This document shows positions 41,542 through 50,891 of a DNA stretch of 64,000 bases, in pieces (the first letter of the stretch is position 1; the number at the start of each line of letters is the position of its first letter). The notes beneath the pieces are model-generated. The model worked only from the letters and a program-made list of their open reading frames with translations, was not told the DNA's origin and did not search any database. This DNA comes from Pseudomonadota bacterium (GTDB lineage Bacteria; Pseudomonadota; Gammaproteobacteria; Burkholderiales; Thiobacillaceae), in contig JAKQCX010000021.1 of the NCBI GenBank assembly GCA_029558905.1, forward strand, positions 30,752 through 94,751. The letters are read 5' to 3'. Position numbers and translations under genes: made by a program.

Positions 41542-42123
41542 ATGCAAAAACTCACGCACGACACGCTTTTCAGCCTGGAGCACTATGCCCGGGTCCGGCC
41601 CGCATTCCGCGCCCGCGTCATCGCCCACAAGAAGAACCGACGCGTACCCCTTGGGGAGCACGCCGCCCTCTATTTCGAGGATGCCCTCACCATGCAGTAC
41701 CAGGTGCAGGAGATGCTGCGTCTGGAGCGCATGTTCGAGCCGGAGCGGATCCAGGAGGAACTGGATGTCTACAACCCCCTCATCCCGGATGGCGGCAACT
41801 GGAAGGCCAGCTTCATGATCGAGTATGCGGACGAGCAGGAACGCCGCGCCGCCCTGGCCCGCCTCATCGGCATCGAGGACACGGTGTGGGTGCGCGTGGC
41901 GGGCTTCGACAAGGTGCGTCCCATCAGCAACGAGGACCTGGACCGCAGCGCCCCGGACAAGACCGCCTCCATCCATTTCATGCGCTTCGAGCTCACACCT
42001 GCCATGTGCGCGGCAGTGAAGGCCGGAGCAGCCATCCACGCCGGCATCGACCATGTGCGCATGCCGGTGACGGTACAGGTGCCCGCCGCCGTGCGGGATG
42101 CCCTGGCCGCGGACCTGGACTGA
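41542..42123 (+). CDS. DUF3501 family protein
   Basis: 193-residue soluble protein. AGGAAGGAG precedes the ATG. Conserved-looking blocks are FSLEHYARVRPAFRARVIAH near residue 10, LGEHAALYFEDALTMQYQVQEMLR near residue 34 (split here by length) and HFMRFELTPAMCAAVKAGA near residue 145. The family has no known activity, but in betaproteobacteria it is regularly found next to rubrerythrin and a GlpC-like Fe-S protein, as here, so a role in that redox module is likely. Confidence 0.9.
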   Translation: MQKLTHDTLFSLEHYARVRPAFRARVIAHKKNRRVPLGEHAALYFEDALTMQYQVQEMLRLERMFEPERIQEELDVYNPLIPDGGNWKASFMIEYADEQERRAALARLIGIEDTVWVRVAGFDKVRPISNEDLDRSAPDKTASIHFMRFELTPAMCAAVKAGAAIHAGIDHVRMPVTVQVPAAVRDALAADLD

Positions 42124-42177
42124 TTCCGGCCCGTGCGGCCGGAGGGGTTAACATGGGCGCCTGAAATGGAGAACCGC

Positions 42178-42735
42178 ATGCGCAGCCTCATCCCCCTCCT
42201 GCTCGCCCTGCTGGTCGGCCCCGTTCTGGCCGAGCGTGAAGCCATGGCCTGGGACGATAGCTACCGGCCCAGCAGTTTCGAATCCGACTTCGATGACACC
42301 GCCAAGGCCTGGCGGGAGATCCAGGCCCAGCTGCCGCCCTATCCCAAGGCGGCCAGCCTGGTGGAATTCAGCGTCGGCCCCGCCACCCGCAACCGCTTCT
42401 TCATCGACTATGACAGCATCAGCGTGGGCGAGGACGGCGTGGTGCGCTACAGCGTGTTGATCCGCAGCCCCATGGGGGCGGAAACCGTCAGTTTCGAGGG
42501 CATGCGCTGTGAAAACGGCGAACGCAAGCTCTATGCCTTCGGTCACGCGGATGCCCAGGGTGGCGGCAGCTGGTCCCGCAACCGTCATGCGCGCTGGGAG
42601 CCCATTCCCGCCCGCCAGGCCAGCAGCCACCAGCGCGAGCTGTTCTTCCACTATCTGTGCACGGTGGACACCGCCGGCGACCTCAAGAAGATCCGCCGCG
42701 CCGTCAAGTCGGGAGGCGTGCGCCGCGGAGACTGA
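42178..42735 (+). CDS. CNP1-like family exported protein
   Basis: 185 residues. The start at 42178 is chosen because GGAGA lies five bases upstream; an in-frame ATG at 42166 is possible. A signal peptide covers residues 1-19 (LIPLLLALLVGPVLA). The body shows FESDFDDTAKAWREIQAQLPPYP and RNRFFIDYDSISVGEDGVVRY-type segments known from the CNP1-like domain (first noted in a Neisseria cryptic protein). Function unknown, probably periplasmic. It follows DUF3501 by 54 bases and may belong to the same transcript. Confidence 0.85.
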   Translation: MRSLIPLLLALLVGPVLAEREAMAWDDSYRPSSFESDFDDTAKAWREIQAQLPPYPKAASLVEFSVGPATRNRFFIDYDSISVGEDGVVRYSVLIRSPMGAETVSFEGMRCENGERKLYAFGHADAQGGGSWSRNRHARWEPIPARQASSHQRELFFHYLCTVDTAGDLKKIRRAVKSGGVRRGD

Positions 42736-42794
42736 AGCACCATACCCCGAAGGGGGGATGGCCACGGCCGCAGATACCACCCACAATCACGCCT

Positions 42795-42965
42795 GCTTCA
42801 GGTGCCCCGTGCAAACGGGGTGAAACGGGAAACAGGTGCGGATCCTTCCAATGCCTGTGCTGCCCCCGCAACGGTAAGCGCCCAACGGCCGTTCCATACG
42901 CCACTGTCCCCGGACGGGAAGGCGAACGGCCTCATGCGCAAGCCCGGAGACCGGCCCGAGGCAGG
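42795..42965 (+). ncRNA. Cobalamin riboswitch
   Basis: A classical AdoCbl/cobalamin leader before btuB. Visible are the 5' AGGTGCC segment at about 42800, the GGGAAACAGGTGCGGATC block at about 42828, the CTGCCCCCGCAACGGTAAGC core near 42863-42882, and a perfect B12 box AGCCCGGAGACCGGCC at 42941-42956. When bound by cobalamin it should turn off the genes downstream. The start of btuB lies about 107 bases beyond it. Confidence 0.95.
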
Positions 42966-43071
42966 TGCGGGCTGCGGGAGGCGGCGTTGACGACATCGGT
43001 TGCAGACCTTTTTCGGCCCGCTTTATTCAGTCTATCCGGCGGGGACGCCGGGTACCGAAAAGGGACACAGC

Positions 43072-45030
43072 ATGCAACGCGCCACCCTGGCCATCCTCCT
43101 CACCGGCCTGTCCGCCCTGCCCATCCGGGCCGAGACACGCTCTTCTCAACCCGCACCCCTGCCCACGCTGGGAGAGGTCCTGGTGACCGCCACGCGCATC
43201 CCCATGCCGGACGTGGCGGCCCCCTATGCCTCGGAAGTGCATACCCGGACCATGCTCCAGGCCTCCGGCGCCACCTCCCTCATGGACTACCTGAGCCGGC
43301 ATACCTCCTTGCACGTCATGCCCAGCTATGGCAACCGCTTCACGCCCAAGCTGGACATGCGGGGCTACGGCATCGGCGATGGTTATCAGAACATCGCCAT
43401 TTCCCTGGACGGGCGGCGCCTCAACAACCTCGACATGGTGCCTCAGGCCATCGGCGCCATCCCCCTGGAAGACATCGAGCGCATCGAGATCACCAAGGGC
43501 AGCGGTTCGGTGCTGTTCGGAGACGGCGCCACCGCCGGCGCCATCCAGATCATGCGCCGCAAGCGGGACGGGGCGAGCGTTGCCGTTGCCGGCGGCAACC
43601 GCGGCCAGCGCACGGGCAGCCTGGCAGCGGGCCTGCATCGGCCCCGGGTCAGCCTGCAGGCCAGCATCGATGCCCAGGCCGACGAGGGCCACAGCGCCAT
43701 GGACCCCACCGGGCATCGTGACGAGTCGCGCCAGCACGGCTGGCATGGAGAGCTGGAGGCGCGGCCGGTGCGGGGGGTGGCCCTGGGCATCGAGGGCGGC
43801 CGAGACCACATCGATACGCGCTATGTCAACTACCTGAGCCAGGCCCAGTTCCTGGCCAACCCGGGCCAGCTTGGCAGCAACCTCTACACGTCCCCGGTCA
43901 ACGCCTACAACCGTCTGCGCCTGGACAGCGACACCTGGCGCCTGCGCGGGGATTTCGCCCTGCCCCATGGCTGGCGCCTGCGCGCCAGCCATGGCCGGGA
44001 GGATCGCCTGATGAATTACAACCCGTTCTGGCGGCCGGATTACGAGTATGTCGGCAGCGATCTGAGCCTGGGGCACAGCGGCGAGCGCCTGGATCTGCTG
44101 CTGGGGGCGCAGCGCTTCGAGGGCCGACGCCATAGCGGCACGGACCACACGCGCAAGCGCAACAGTGCCTGGTACGTGCAGGGCCTGTATCGTCTGCGCG
44201 ACACGACACTGTCCGCTGGCATCCGGCGTGAAGACGTGGACTATGGCTACACCCCCCTGGCGGGGGCCGGCAGCCAGGCCGGCCATGACCTCACGGCCTG
44301 GGATGTGGGCATCAACCGGCAGGTGCATGATCGCCTTTCCCTGTTCGCCAACCTGAATCGCGCCTTCCAGGCGCCGGACGTCGATCGCTTCTTCACCTTC
44401 GGCGGCGGGTTCAACGGCTTCATCCGCCCCGCCCTCAGCCGCACCCTGAACCTGGGACTGAACCATGCCACTCCTGTCAACCGCCTCAAGCTGAGCGTGT
44501 ATCGCGCCGAACTCAGCCATGAAATCTATTATCTGGACACGGGCAACTGGCTCACCAGCTACAACACCAACCTGGACAAGACCCACAAGTACGGCTTGGA
44601 GCTGCAGGATACCTGGCAGGCGACGCCGGATCTCGGCCTGGGTCTCAACTATGCCTACACACGTGCCCGCATCGATCGGGAGGCCGATGCCGGCGGTGCC
44701 TACGATGGCAAGGATCTGCCCGGCGTGCCCCGACATGGCCTCAGCCTGAACGCCGACTACCGCCTGGGCGCGGCCACCTGGCTGCAGCTGGCGCATACCT
44801 GGCGGAGCAAGGCATGGGCCGCCACGGACTTCGACAACGACAATGCCCAGCGGCAAAAGCCCTATCAGTCCACCAGCCTGGTCCTGCGCCATCAGTGGCA
44901 GGGCATGGAATGGTTCCTGGCCGTGGACAACCTGTTCCAGCGCAGGAATGGCCTGTGGGTGGCGGACGACGTGATCTATCCCTATCACTTCCGCCGGGAC
45001 TGGCGTGCCGGCCTGAAGGCCAGCTTTTGA
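43072..45030 (+). CDS. btuB: TonB-dependent outer-membrane receptor for vitamin B12
   Basis: 652-residue outer-membrane barrel. A signal peptide (about residues 1-22) is followed by a TonB-box-like EVLVTATR near residue 36, a plug domain with IAISLDGRRLNNLDMVPQ and IERIEITKGSGSVLFGDGATAGAI, and a long beta-barrel that ends with an aromatic residue (AGLKASF). The ATG at 43072 follows AAAAGGGA. Position right after a cobalamin riboswitch identifies the substrate as cobalamin or a related corrinoid. Confidence 0.93.
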   Translation: MQRATLAILLTGLSALPIRAETRSSQPAPLPTLGEVLVTATRIPMPDVAAPYASEVHTRTMLQASGATSLMDYLSRHTSLHVMPSYGNRFTPKLDMRGYGIGDGYQNIAISLDGRRLNNLDMVPQAIGAIPLEDIERIEITKGSGSVLFGDGATAGAIQIMRRKRDGASVAVAGGNRGQRTGSLAAGLHRPRVSLQASIDAQADEGHSAMDPTGHRDESRQHGWHGELEARPVRGVALGIEGGRDHIDTRYVNYLSQAQFLANPGQLGSNLYTSPVNAYNRLRLDSDTWRLRGDFALPHGWRLRASHGREDRLMNYNPFWRPDYEYVGSDLSLGHSGERLDLLLGAQRFEGRRHSGTDHTRKRNSAWYVQGLYRLRDTTLSAGIRREDVDYGYTPLAGAGSQAGHDLTAWDVGINRQVHDRLSLFANLNRAFQAPDVDRFFTFGGGFNGFIRPALSRTLNLGLNHATPVNRLKLSVYRAELSHEIYYLDTGNWLTSYNTNLDKTHKYGLELQDTWQATPDLGLGLNYAYTRARIDREADAGGAYDGKDLPGVPRHGLSLNADYRLGAATWLQLAHTWRSKAWAATDFDNDNAQRQKPYQSTSLVLRHQWQGMEWFLAVDNLFQRRNGLWVADDVIYPYHFRRDWRAGLKASF

Positions 45031-45044
45031 GGATGAAGCGCACC

Positions 45045-45071
45045 GGGGCCCGGGTGGCTGCCACCGGCCCC
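45045..45071 (+). other. Strong hairpin between btuB and btuM
   Basis: GGGGCC (45045-45050) pairs with GGCCCC (45066-45071), and GGTGG (45053-45057) with CCACC (45061-45065), with a two-base bulge and a CTG loop. No T run follows, so it may reduce rather than stop transcription or protect the btuB message end. Confidence 0.5.
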
Positions 45072-45129
45072 GCACGGTTACACTCGCAGCCTGAAGCCCA
45101 GGCATCCGTATCCGCACAAGGAGAGAATC

Positions 45130-45717
45130 ATGTTGCCCACCCCCACGACCGCCTCCGTCCCCCCCCTGGCCCGCAATCTCATCGGTCTGACCCTCATGGC
45201 CGTCATGCTCGCCACCCGTTTCCACCACTTCGGCGACGCCCTGCACCTGCCCGATGCCTCCTGGGCCGTGTTCTTTCTCGCCGGTCTGTATCTGCCGTCC
45301 ATCTGGCTGCCGGGTCTGTTGCTGCTGGCCGTGGCCATCGACCTGACCGCCATCGGCTGGATGGGGGTGTCCGGCTACTGCCTGACACCGGCCTATGCCG
45401 GCCTGCAACTGGCCCATCTCAGCCTGTGGGCGGGTGGGCGCTGGCTGGCCCGGGCGCATCCGGCGCCGGCACCCCTGCCGCCCCTGGCGGGGGCGGTGCT
45501 GGTATCCACCCTCCTGGCCTTCGCCCTGTCCAACGGCGCCTTCTACTGGCTGGGCGCGCGTGTGGCCGAGCCGACGTGGGCCCAGTTCGCACGCACCTGG
45601 GTCGATTACGCGCCGCGCTTTTTCATGGCGATGGCCCTGTACGTGGGTGTGGCGGCCCTGGCACACGCCTTGCTGCACACCCTGGCCTTGCGCCGGCGGC
45701 CCGTCGCCCGCGCCTGA
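45130..45717 (+). CDS. btuM: Cobalamin transporter BtuM
   Basis: 195-residue inner-membrane protein with about six helices. MLATRFHHFGDALHLPDASWAVFF near residues 26-49 (shown in parts) and GYCLTPAYA near residue 82 match BtuM, a solitary ECF-type S component described in Thiobacillus denitrificans, where a cysteine near residue 80 binds the cobalt of cobalamin and helps remove cyanide; here it is Cys84. AAGGAGAG precedes the ATG. It works with BtuB on uptake. Identification is from recall of the family and from context. Confidence 0.85.
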   Translation: MLPTPTTASVPPLARNLIGLTLMAVMLATRFHHFGDALHLPDASWAVFFLAGLYLPSIWLPGLLLLAVAIDLTAIGWMGVSGYCLTPAYAGLQLAHLSLWAGGRWLARAHPAPAPLPPLAGAVLVSTLLAFALSNGAFYWLGARVAEPTWAQFARTWVDYAPRFFMAMALYVGVAALAHALLHTLALRRRPVARA

Positions 45718-45847
45718 CGGCAGGGCATCGATCCGGCGCGGCCGGAGCTGGCGAGGCAAGGGCATGATCCGCGGGGTGTCCGGCTGGCACTCCCGCCTGA
45801 CGGGTGAGCATGCCTATGCATGACCGGCCTCGCCGCGGGCTCGAGAC

Positions 45848-46366
45848 GTGCTGACCCTGATCCTGGGTGGCGCGCGCTCCGGCAAGAGCCGGTATGCCCA
45901 GACCCTGGCCGAGGCCAGTGGTCTGCCGGTGCGGTTCGTCGCCACGGCTCAGGCGCGTGACGCGGAGATGGCCGCGCGCATCGCCCACCACCGTGCCGGG
46001 CGTCCCGCCAGCTGGCAGACCCTGGAAGAACCCCTGTTGCTGGCGGATGCTCTGGCACATGCCACGACACCCGGGCATTGCGTGGTGGTGGACTGTCTCA
46101 CCCTGTGGTTGGCCAATCTGCTGGAAGCGGGTGAAGGAACCTTCCTGACGGAGCGGGAAAGACTGCTGACGGGTGTCCCGAACCTGGCGGGGCCGGTCTT
46201 TTGCGTGGCCAACGAGGTGGGCCTGGGCGTGGTGCCCATGGGGGCACTGTCGCGCCGTTTCGTGGACGAGGCCGGCCGCCTCAACCAGGACCTGGCACGC
46301 GTGGCACGACGGGTGATCTTCGTGGCGGCGGGCTTGCCCCTGTGCCTGAAGGAGGTGGCTGCATGA
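45848..46366 (+). CDS. cobU: Adenosylcobinamide kinase / adenosylcobinamide-phosphate guanylyltransferase
   Basis: Bifunctional enzyme that phosphorylates adenosylcobinamide and adds GMP, the activating step before attachment of the lower ligand. Start codon GTG at 45848; 172 residues. The P-loop is [11 protein letters not shown] at residues 7-17, the guanylate-site His is in [11 protein letters not shown], and [12 protein letters not shown] and [13 protein letters not shown] are typical. It overlaps cobT by four bases (ATGA). The 130 bases before it hold no other gene. Confidence 0.95.
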   Translation: MLTLILGGARSGKSRYAQTLAEASGLPVRFVATAQARDAEMAARIAHHRAGRPASWQTLEEPLLLADALAHATTPGHCVVVDCLTLWLANLLEAGEGTFLTERERLLTGVPNLAGPVFCVANEVGLGVVPMGALSRRFVDEAGRLNQDLARVARRVIFVAAGLPLCLKEVAA

Positions 46367-47430
46367 TGCTCCCCTGGTGGAGGGCTCCGGCGCGGGTGCC
46401 GGACGACGAGGCGGCGGAAGCGGCACGGCGGCATCAGGCCCAGCTTACCAAGCCTCCGGGCAGCCTGGGCCGGCTGGAGGCCGCGGCCCTCCATCTGGCC
46501 GCCCTGCAGGGCGTGGCCCGACCGTGTCTGCGGCAGCCCTGGATCACCGTCTTCGCCGCCGACCATGGCGTGGCGGAGGAGGGGGTCTCCGCCTTCCCGC
46601 AGGCCGTCACGCGCCAGATGCTGGCCAATTTCGTCCAGGGTGGCGCGGCCATAGCCGTGCTGGCCAGGGAAGTGGGTGCCTGCCTGGAAGTGGTGGACAT
46701 GGGCACCCTGGGGTCTGGCTGCCTGCCCGGGGTGATCGACGCACGGGTGGGTCCGGGCACCGCCAACCTGGTGCGCGCCGCCGCCATGTGCGCGGACCAG
46801 CGTGAGGCCGCCCTGCTGGCGGGCCGTGATGCCGTGCGGCGGGCCCTGGCAGGGGGCGCGGATCTGTTCATCGGCGGTGAGATGGGTATCGGCAACACCA
46901 CGCCGGCGGCGGCCTTGGCCTGTGCCCTGCTGCGGCGGCCGGGGCGGGAATTGGCGGGGCCGGGCACCGGACTGGATAGTGTCGGTGTGGCCCACAAGGC
47001 GGCACTCATCGACCGGGCCCTGGCGCTGCATGGCCTTGTGTCCCCCACGCGCGAGACCCCCGTGCTGCCGGAACTTGCCCTGACTTGCGTGGGCGGCTTC
47101 GAGATCGCCGCGCTGGCGGGTGCCTACATCGCCTGCGCCCAGGCCGGCCTGCCGGCCCTGGTGGATGGCTTCATTGCCGGCAGTGCCGCCCTGGCGGCCT
47201 GCCGCATGAATCCCGGGACACGCGACTGGCTGCTGTTCAGCCACGCCTCGGCGGAGCCCGGACACGTCCTTCTGCTGGCCGCCCTGCGGGCCCAGCCGCT
47301 GCTGGATCTGGAATTGCGTCTGGGGGAAGGCAGCGGCGCAGCCGTGGCCCTGCCCCTGCTGCGCCTGGCCTGTGCCCTGCACAACGGCATGGCCACCTTC
47401 GCCCAGGCCGGCGTGGACGATGGCCATTGA
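46363..47430 (+). CDS. cobT: Nicotinate-nucleotide-dimethylbenzimidazole phosphoribosyltransferase
   Basis: Makes alpha-ribazole phosphate, the lower ligand of cobalamin. The start is one of two adjacent ATGs at 46363/46366; 355 residues from the first. Family signs are [14 protein letters not shown] near residue 30, [17 protein letters not shown] near residue 62, [17 protein letters not shown] near residue 168 and the closing catalytic region with [15 protein letters not shown] near residue 325 (conserved Glu in GEGSGA). Confidence 0.96.
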   Translation: MMLPWWRAPARVPDDEAAEAARRHQAQLTKPPGSLGRLEAAALHLAALQGVARPCLRQPWITVFAADHGVAEEGVSAFPQAVTRQMLANFVQGGAAIAVLAREVGACLEVVDMGTLGSGCLPGVIDARVGPGTANLVRAAAMCADQREAALLAGRDAVRRALAGGADLFIGGEMGIGNTTPAAALACALLRRPGRELAGPGTGLDSVGVAHKAALIDRALALHGLVSPTRETPVLPELALTCVGGFEIAALAGAYIACAQAGLPALVDGFIAGSAALAACRMNPGTRDWLLFSHASAEPGHVLLLAALRAQPLLDLELRLGEGSGAAVALPLLRLACALHNGMATFAQAGVDDGH

Positions 47431-48037
47431 ACTGCCACCCCAGGCTACGCGCGTGACGGTGCTGCGGCATGGTGCCGTGCAGGGGCGGGCGCATGTGCTG
47501 CGCGGCATACTGGAAGACCCGCTGAGTCCCGAGGGCGAGGCCGCCATGACCGCGGTGCTGGCTCGCCTGGACGCCCCGGTGGTGGATGCCGTGTTGAGCT
47601 CGCCGCAGCGGCGCTGTCTGGACTTCGCCCGGGCCTGGGCGCGGAGGCGGGGGGTGCCCCTGCACGTGGTGGCAGACCTGCGCGAGCGTGCCTTCGGCAC
47701 CTGGGAGGGCCTGAGTACCGTCGAGGTCCAGGCCCTCGACCCGCAGCATTTCCGACGCTTCCACCTGGATGGTGCGGCCCCGCCAGGGGGCGAGAGCCTG
47801 GCCGAACTGCGCCGGCGGGTGCGCGCCGCCTGGAGAGAATGTGTGGCGGGCGCCGTGGGAGGACATCGCCTGCTGATCACGCATGCCGGGGTCATGAGGG
47901 TCCTGCTCATGGAGCTGCTGGGCCTGCCGGCCCGCCATGCCTGGCGCATTGCCCTGCCCCCGGCGGCCCACTTCCAGGTCTCGCTGCTGGCGGGGGAAGC
48001 CCCCGTGCTGCTGTCCCTGAACCCATGCGCGGCCTGA
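47420..48037 (+). CDS. cobC: Alpha-ribazole phosphatase (histidine phosphatase family)
   Basis: 205 residues. Removes the phosphate from alpha-ribazole 5'-phosphate. The start at 47420 overlaps cobT by 11 bases. The phosphohistidine motif is LRHGAVQG near residue 14, where the usual RHG is kept, followed by [11 protein letters not shown] near residue 60, ERAFGTWEG near residue 85 and [10 protein letters not shown] near residue 150 with the second His. It overlaps cobS by 13 bases. Confidence 0.9.
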   Translation: MAIELPPQATRVTVLRHGAVQGRAHVLRGILEDPLSPEGEAAMTAVLARLDAPVVDAVLSSPQRRCLDFARAWARRRGVPLHVVADLRERAFGTWEGLSTVEVQALDPQHFRRFHLDGAAPPGGESLAELRRRVRAAWRECVAGAVGGHRLLITHAGVMRVLLMELLGLPARHAWRIALPPAAHFQVSLLAGEAPVLLSLNPCAA

Positions 48038-48750
48038 TCCTGGCGCTGCAGTTTCTCACCCGCCTGCCCACCCCGGCGGTCGCTTCCTTCAGTCCCCAGG
48101 CCCTGGCGCGCTGCGTGCCCTGGTTTCCCCTGGTGGGTCTGCTGCTGGGACTCATGCTGGCAGGCGGGGTATGGCTGGGCAGCCGCATCGATCCCTGGCT
48201 GGGTGCCCTGATGGGGCTGCTCCTGTGGGTGGGGGTGACCGGTGCCCTGCACCTGGATGGCTTGAGCGATCTGGCGGATGCCCTGGGAGCGGCGCATGGC
48301 AGGCCGGAGCGTTTTTTGCTGGTGCTGGCGGATCCGCATGTCGGGGTGTTTGGCGTGGTGAGCCTGGTGCTGCAGCTGTTGAGCAAGCTGGTGCTGCTCC
48401 TGCTGGCTGCCCGTCTGGAGCTGTACGGGGCACTCATCCTGGTGCCGGCCTGGGCCCGGCTGGGGGTGCTGTGGTGGGCAGGCCTGCCCCCCATCAAGCC
48501 GGGCCTGGGCGAGCGCTTCGCCTGGCGGATCCCGGCCTGGGCACCCTGGTCCTGGCTGGCCCTGCTGGCCGGGGCGAGCCTGGCCTGTCCCATCCTGCTG
48601 CTGGCCCCCCTGGCGCTCCTGGGCTGGCACGGTTTTCTGCGGCGCCGCCTGGGGGGCATGAGCGGCGATGCCCTGGGCGCGGGCGTGGAGCTGACGGAAA
48701 GCCTGCTGCTGGGCGCGGGGGTGCTGGCGGCCGGGCTGCCGCCGGTCTGA
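48025..48750 (+). CDS. cobS: Adenosylcobinamide-GDP ribazoletransferase (cobalamin synthase)
   Basis: Integral membrane enzyme that joins adenosylcobinamide-GDP with alpha-ribazole, the last step of nucleotide-loop assembly. 241 residues with about six helices. LQFLTRLPTP near residue 8 and ALHLDGLSDLADALGAAHG near residue 77, with its D-x3-D pattern, are the family signature; MSGDALGAGVELTE near the end is also conserved. It is the last gene of the B12 block. The ring-building cob/cbi genes are not in the window, so salvage of cobinamide may be the main role. Confidence 0.95.
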   Translation: MRGLILALQFLTRLPTPAVASFSPQALARCVPWFPLVGLLLGLMLAGGVWLGSRIDPWLGALMGLLLWVGVTGALHLDGLSDLADALGAAHGRPERFLLVLADPHVGVFGVVSLVLQLLSKLVLLLLAARLELYGALILVPAWARLGVLWWAGLPPIKPGLGERFAWRIPAWAPWSWLALLAGASLACPILLLAPLALLGWHGFLRRRLGGMSGDALGAGVELTESLLLGAGVLAAGLPPV

Positions 48751-48772
48751 CGCTCCCCGGGGTCGGCCGACC

Positions 48773-50026
48773 TCAGCCCCGTGCGGGGCAGGGTGCGAGT
48801 ATCTGCGCCCTGCGCGCATGCTTGGCGGCATACATGCGCTGGTCCGCCGCGTGCAGCAGCTCCTCCATGGAGCGGCCATCCTGCGGATAGCGCACACAGC
48901 CCAGGCTGACGCTGGGGACGAGGGTCACGCTCTCGAGCTCCACGGGCGGGACCAGGGCCTGCCGCAGCTTGCGCTCCATGGCATCGCACTGCACCTGGTT
49001 TTCCAGGCCGGGCAGCAGGATGGCGAATTCGTCACCGCCCAGGCGGGCCACGGTGTCGGCAATGCGCACCGTTTGACGCAGGCGGTGCGCGATTTCACAT
49101 AGCAGGGCATCGCCGGTCTGATGCCCATGGGTGTCGTTCACCGGCTTGAAGTCGTCCAGGTCCAGGTACATGACCCCCAGCATGAAGCCCTCCTGCCGCG
49201 CATGTTCCAGCTCGTCCGTCATGCGGCGCCGGAACAGGGCGCGGTTGGCCAGGCCGGTCAGCGGATCGTGCGTGGCTTGGTGTTCCAGGCGCTGGCCCGC
49301 CGCCCGCAGGTCGGACATCTGCCGCTGGATGATGCCGGCATGGCGCGCCAGCAGCCGATGCATGGCCAAGGCGATGAAGCCCGCCAGCGCCAGGCTGACG
49401 CTACCCAGGCCCAGGTGCAGAAGAATGGCGCTGCGGGCCGCGGTCCGGGCCGCCACCAGGGCATCATGGATGAGATCCCGCTCGTGGCGGCGCAGGTCCT
49501 CCACCACGCGCGTGAATTCCATGTTCAGGGGGCGCAATGTCTGATCCATGTGGATGTGGGCGCGGGACGTTTCCTCACGCGCAGCCAGATCGATGATTTC
49601 CTCCTGCAGCTGGATGATCCGCTGCACCAGCCGGTCCTGGTGCGCGATGTTGTTGCGCTCGAAGGCGCTCAGGGGCATGCTTCTCAGCTCGTTGCGTGCC
49701 TTGCCCACCGCATAGCCCCAGCGGATGAAGGCCTGGAAACGCTCGTCGCGTTCGAAGGGGTCCCGCATGAGGGTGACATACACCAGGGAAGAGTGCCGGT
49801 TATGGGTGGCTTCCAGCAGGTCCGTGGCCAACTGGACCTTGCGGTTGTGACTTTCCACGATTCCGCGCATCTGTTCGCCCAGATCGTGGATCTGCCAGAT
49901 GGCATGGCCGATGAGCGCCAGCATGAGACCGATGAATACCAGCATGGCCATCCTCAGGGGCAGGCCGAGGCCACGCCCCAGGGCCTGAGGCGTGGAAGGG
50001 GATGGGGAGGCGGATGCAAGCTTCAT
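48773..50026 (-). CDS. Membrane diguanylate cyclase (GGDEF intact)
   Basis: 417 residues. Helix one (about 25-48), a periplasmic helical sensor (about 50-195), helix two (about 205-225), then a GGDEF domain opened by [13 protein letters not shown]. The active loop is [13 protein letters not shown] with an RxxD inhibitory site (RIAD) five residues before it, so it should make cyclic-di-GMP and feel product inhibition. Its sensor shares a pattern (N-x-K-x2-LAT, DPFxRDE, MPL or LPL) with the degenerate protein at 13012-14574, which suggests they are paralogues. Confidence 0.93.
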   Translation of the reverse strand: MKLASASPSPSTPQALGRGLGLPLRMAMLVFIGLMLALIGHAIWQIHDLGEQMRGIVESHNRKVQLATDLLEATHNRHSSLVYVTLMRDPFERDERFQAFIRWGYAVGKARNELRSMPLSAFERNNIAHQDRLVQRIIQLQEEIIDLAAREETSRAHIHMDQTLRPLNMEFTRVVEDLRRHERDLIHDALVAARTAARSAILLHLGLGSVSLALAGFIALAMHRLLARHAGIIQRQMSDLRAAGQRLEHQATHDPLTGLANRALFRRRMTDELEHARQEGFMLGVMYLDLDDFKPVNDTHGHQTGDALLCEIAHRLRQTVRIADTVARLGGDEFAILLPGLENQVQCDAMERKLRQALVPPVELESVTLVPSVSLGCVRYPQDGRSMEELLHAADQRMYAAKHARRAQILAPCPARG

Positions 50027-50030
50027 GCCC

Positions 50031-50048
50031 CCGGGTTATCGAACCCGG
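50031..50048. promoter_or_regulatory. 18-bp perfect palindrome between the cyclase gene and kdsB
   Basis: CCGGGTT-ATCG-AACCCGG, five bases before the cyclase ATG on one side and 60 bases before kdsB on the other. It could be an operator, or a hairpin in the cyclase leader that covers its ribosome site. Confidence 0.4.
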
Positions 50049-50108
50049 ACCTGGCAACTTGAGGGGCCGGGGGCCAAAATACGGCCTGGTCCATCGGAGC
50101 GTCCCGTC

Positions 50109-50891
50109 ATGTACCCATTCCTGGTGGTCGTGCCCGCCCGCTATGCCTCTACCCGCCTGCCAGCCAAGCCCCTGGTGGACATTGCCGGCAAACCCATGGT
50201 GGTGCGCGTGCTGGAGCGGGCTGCGCAGAGCGGCGCCACCGGTGTCTGGGCAGCCACGGACCACGCGGCGGTACAGGCGGCCGTGGAAAGCCATGGCTAC
50301 ACGGCCGTGACGACCTCGCCGGACTGTGCCTCCGGTACGGACCGCCTGGCCGAGGTGGCCAGCCAGCTGGGCTGGAGCGACGATACGGTGGTGGTGAACG
50401 TGCAGGGGGACGAGCCGCTCATCGATCCCGCCCTCATCCAGGCCACGGCACGGACCCTGTTCACCCATGCCGCGGCGGACATGGCCACGGTCTGCCATCC
50501 CATCCGGGACCTGGGAGAAATGCTCAATCCCAATGTGGTGAAGCTGGTGACCGACGGGCAGGGTTACGCCCTCTATTTCTCCCGCGCCCCCATCCCCTGG
50601 GCCCGCGATGCCTGGGCGGGGGTGGACTGGGACGCGAGACCGGCAGCCCAGCTGCCTGCGGGGCTGCCCGTCATGCGTCACATCGGCCTGTATGCCTACC
50701 GCGTCGGATTTCTGAAGGCCTACCCGGGTCTGGCGCGCCCCGCTCTGGAGACCTTCGAGTCTCTGGAGCAGTTGCGTGCCCTGTGGCATGGGCATCGCAT
50801 CGCGGTGACGATCAGCGAGCAACCCAGTCCACCGGGGGTGGATACCGTCGAGGATCTGGAAACGGTGCGCCGCCTGTTCGCGGCGGTATGA
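50109..50891 (+). CDS. kdsB: 3-deoxy-manno-octulosonate cytidylyltransferase (CMP-KDO synthetase)
   Basis: Activates KDO with CTP for the inner core of lipopolysaccharide. The start at 50109 ([11 protein letters not shown]) gives 260 residues. [15 protein letters not shown] at residues 8-22, [11 protein letters not shown] near residue 98 and [12 protein letters not shown] near residue 196 are the family blocks. Its stop codon sits in the loop of a 15-bp hairpin. The usual neighbours lpxK and ycaR are absent. Confidence 0.97.
   Translation: MYPFLVVVPARYASTRLPAKPLVDIAGKPMVVRVLERAAQSGATGVWAATDHAAVQAAVESHGYTAVTTSPDCASGTDRLAEVASQLGWSDDTVVVNVQGDEPLIDPALIQATARTLFTHAAADMATVCHPIRDLGEMLNPNVVKLVTDGQGYALYFSRAPIPWARDAWAGVDWDARPAAQLPAGLPVMRHIGLYAYRVGFLKAYPGLARPALETFESLEQLRALWHGHRIAVTISEQPSPPGVDTVEDLETVRRLFAAV

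Noticed and set aside
43027..45765. 912-codon open frame antisense to btuB
   Set aside because: Long but covers the reverse strand of btuB and btuM; low-complexity composition and no motif. The plus-strand genes have clear family motifs and a riboswitch.
45949..48897. 982-codon open frame antisense to cobT-cobC-cobS
   Set aside because: Mirror frame of four well-supported genes; dominated by Gln, Gly, Pro and Ala.
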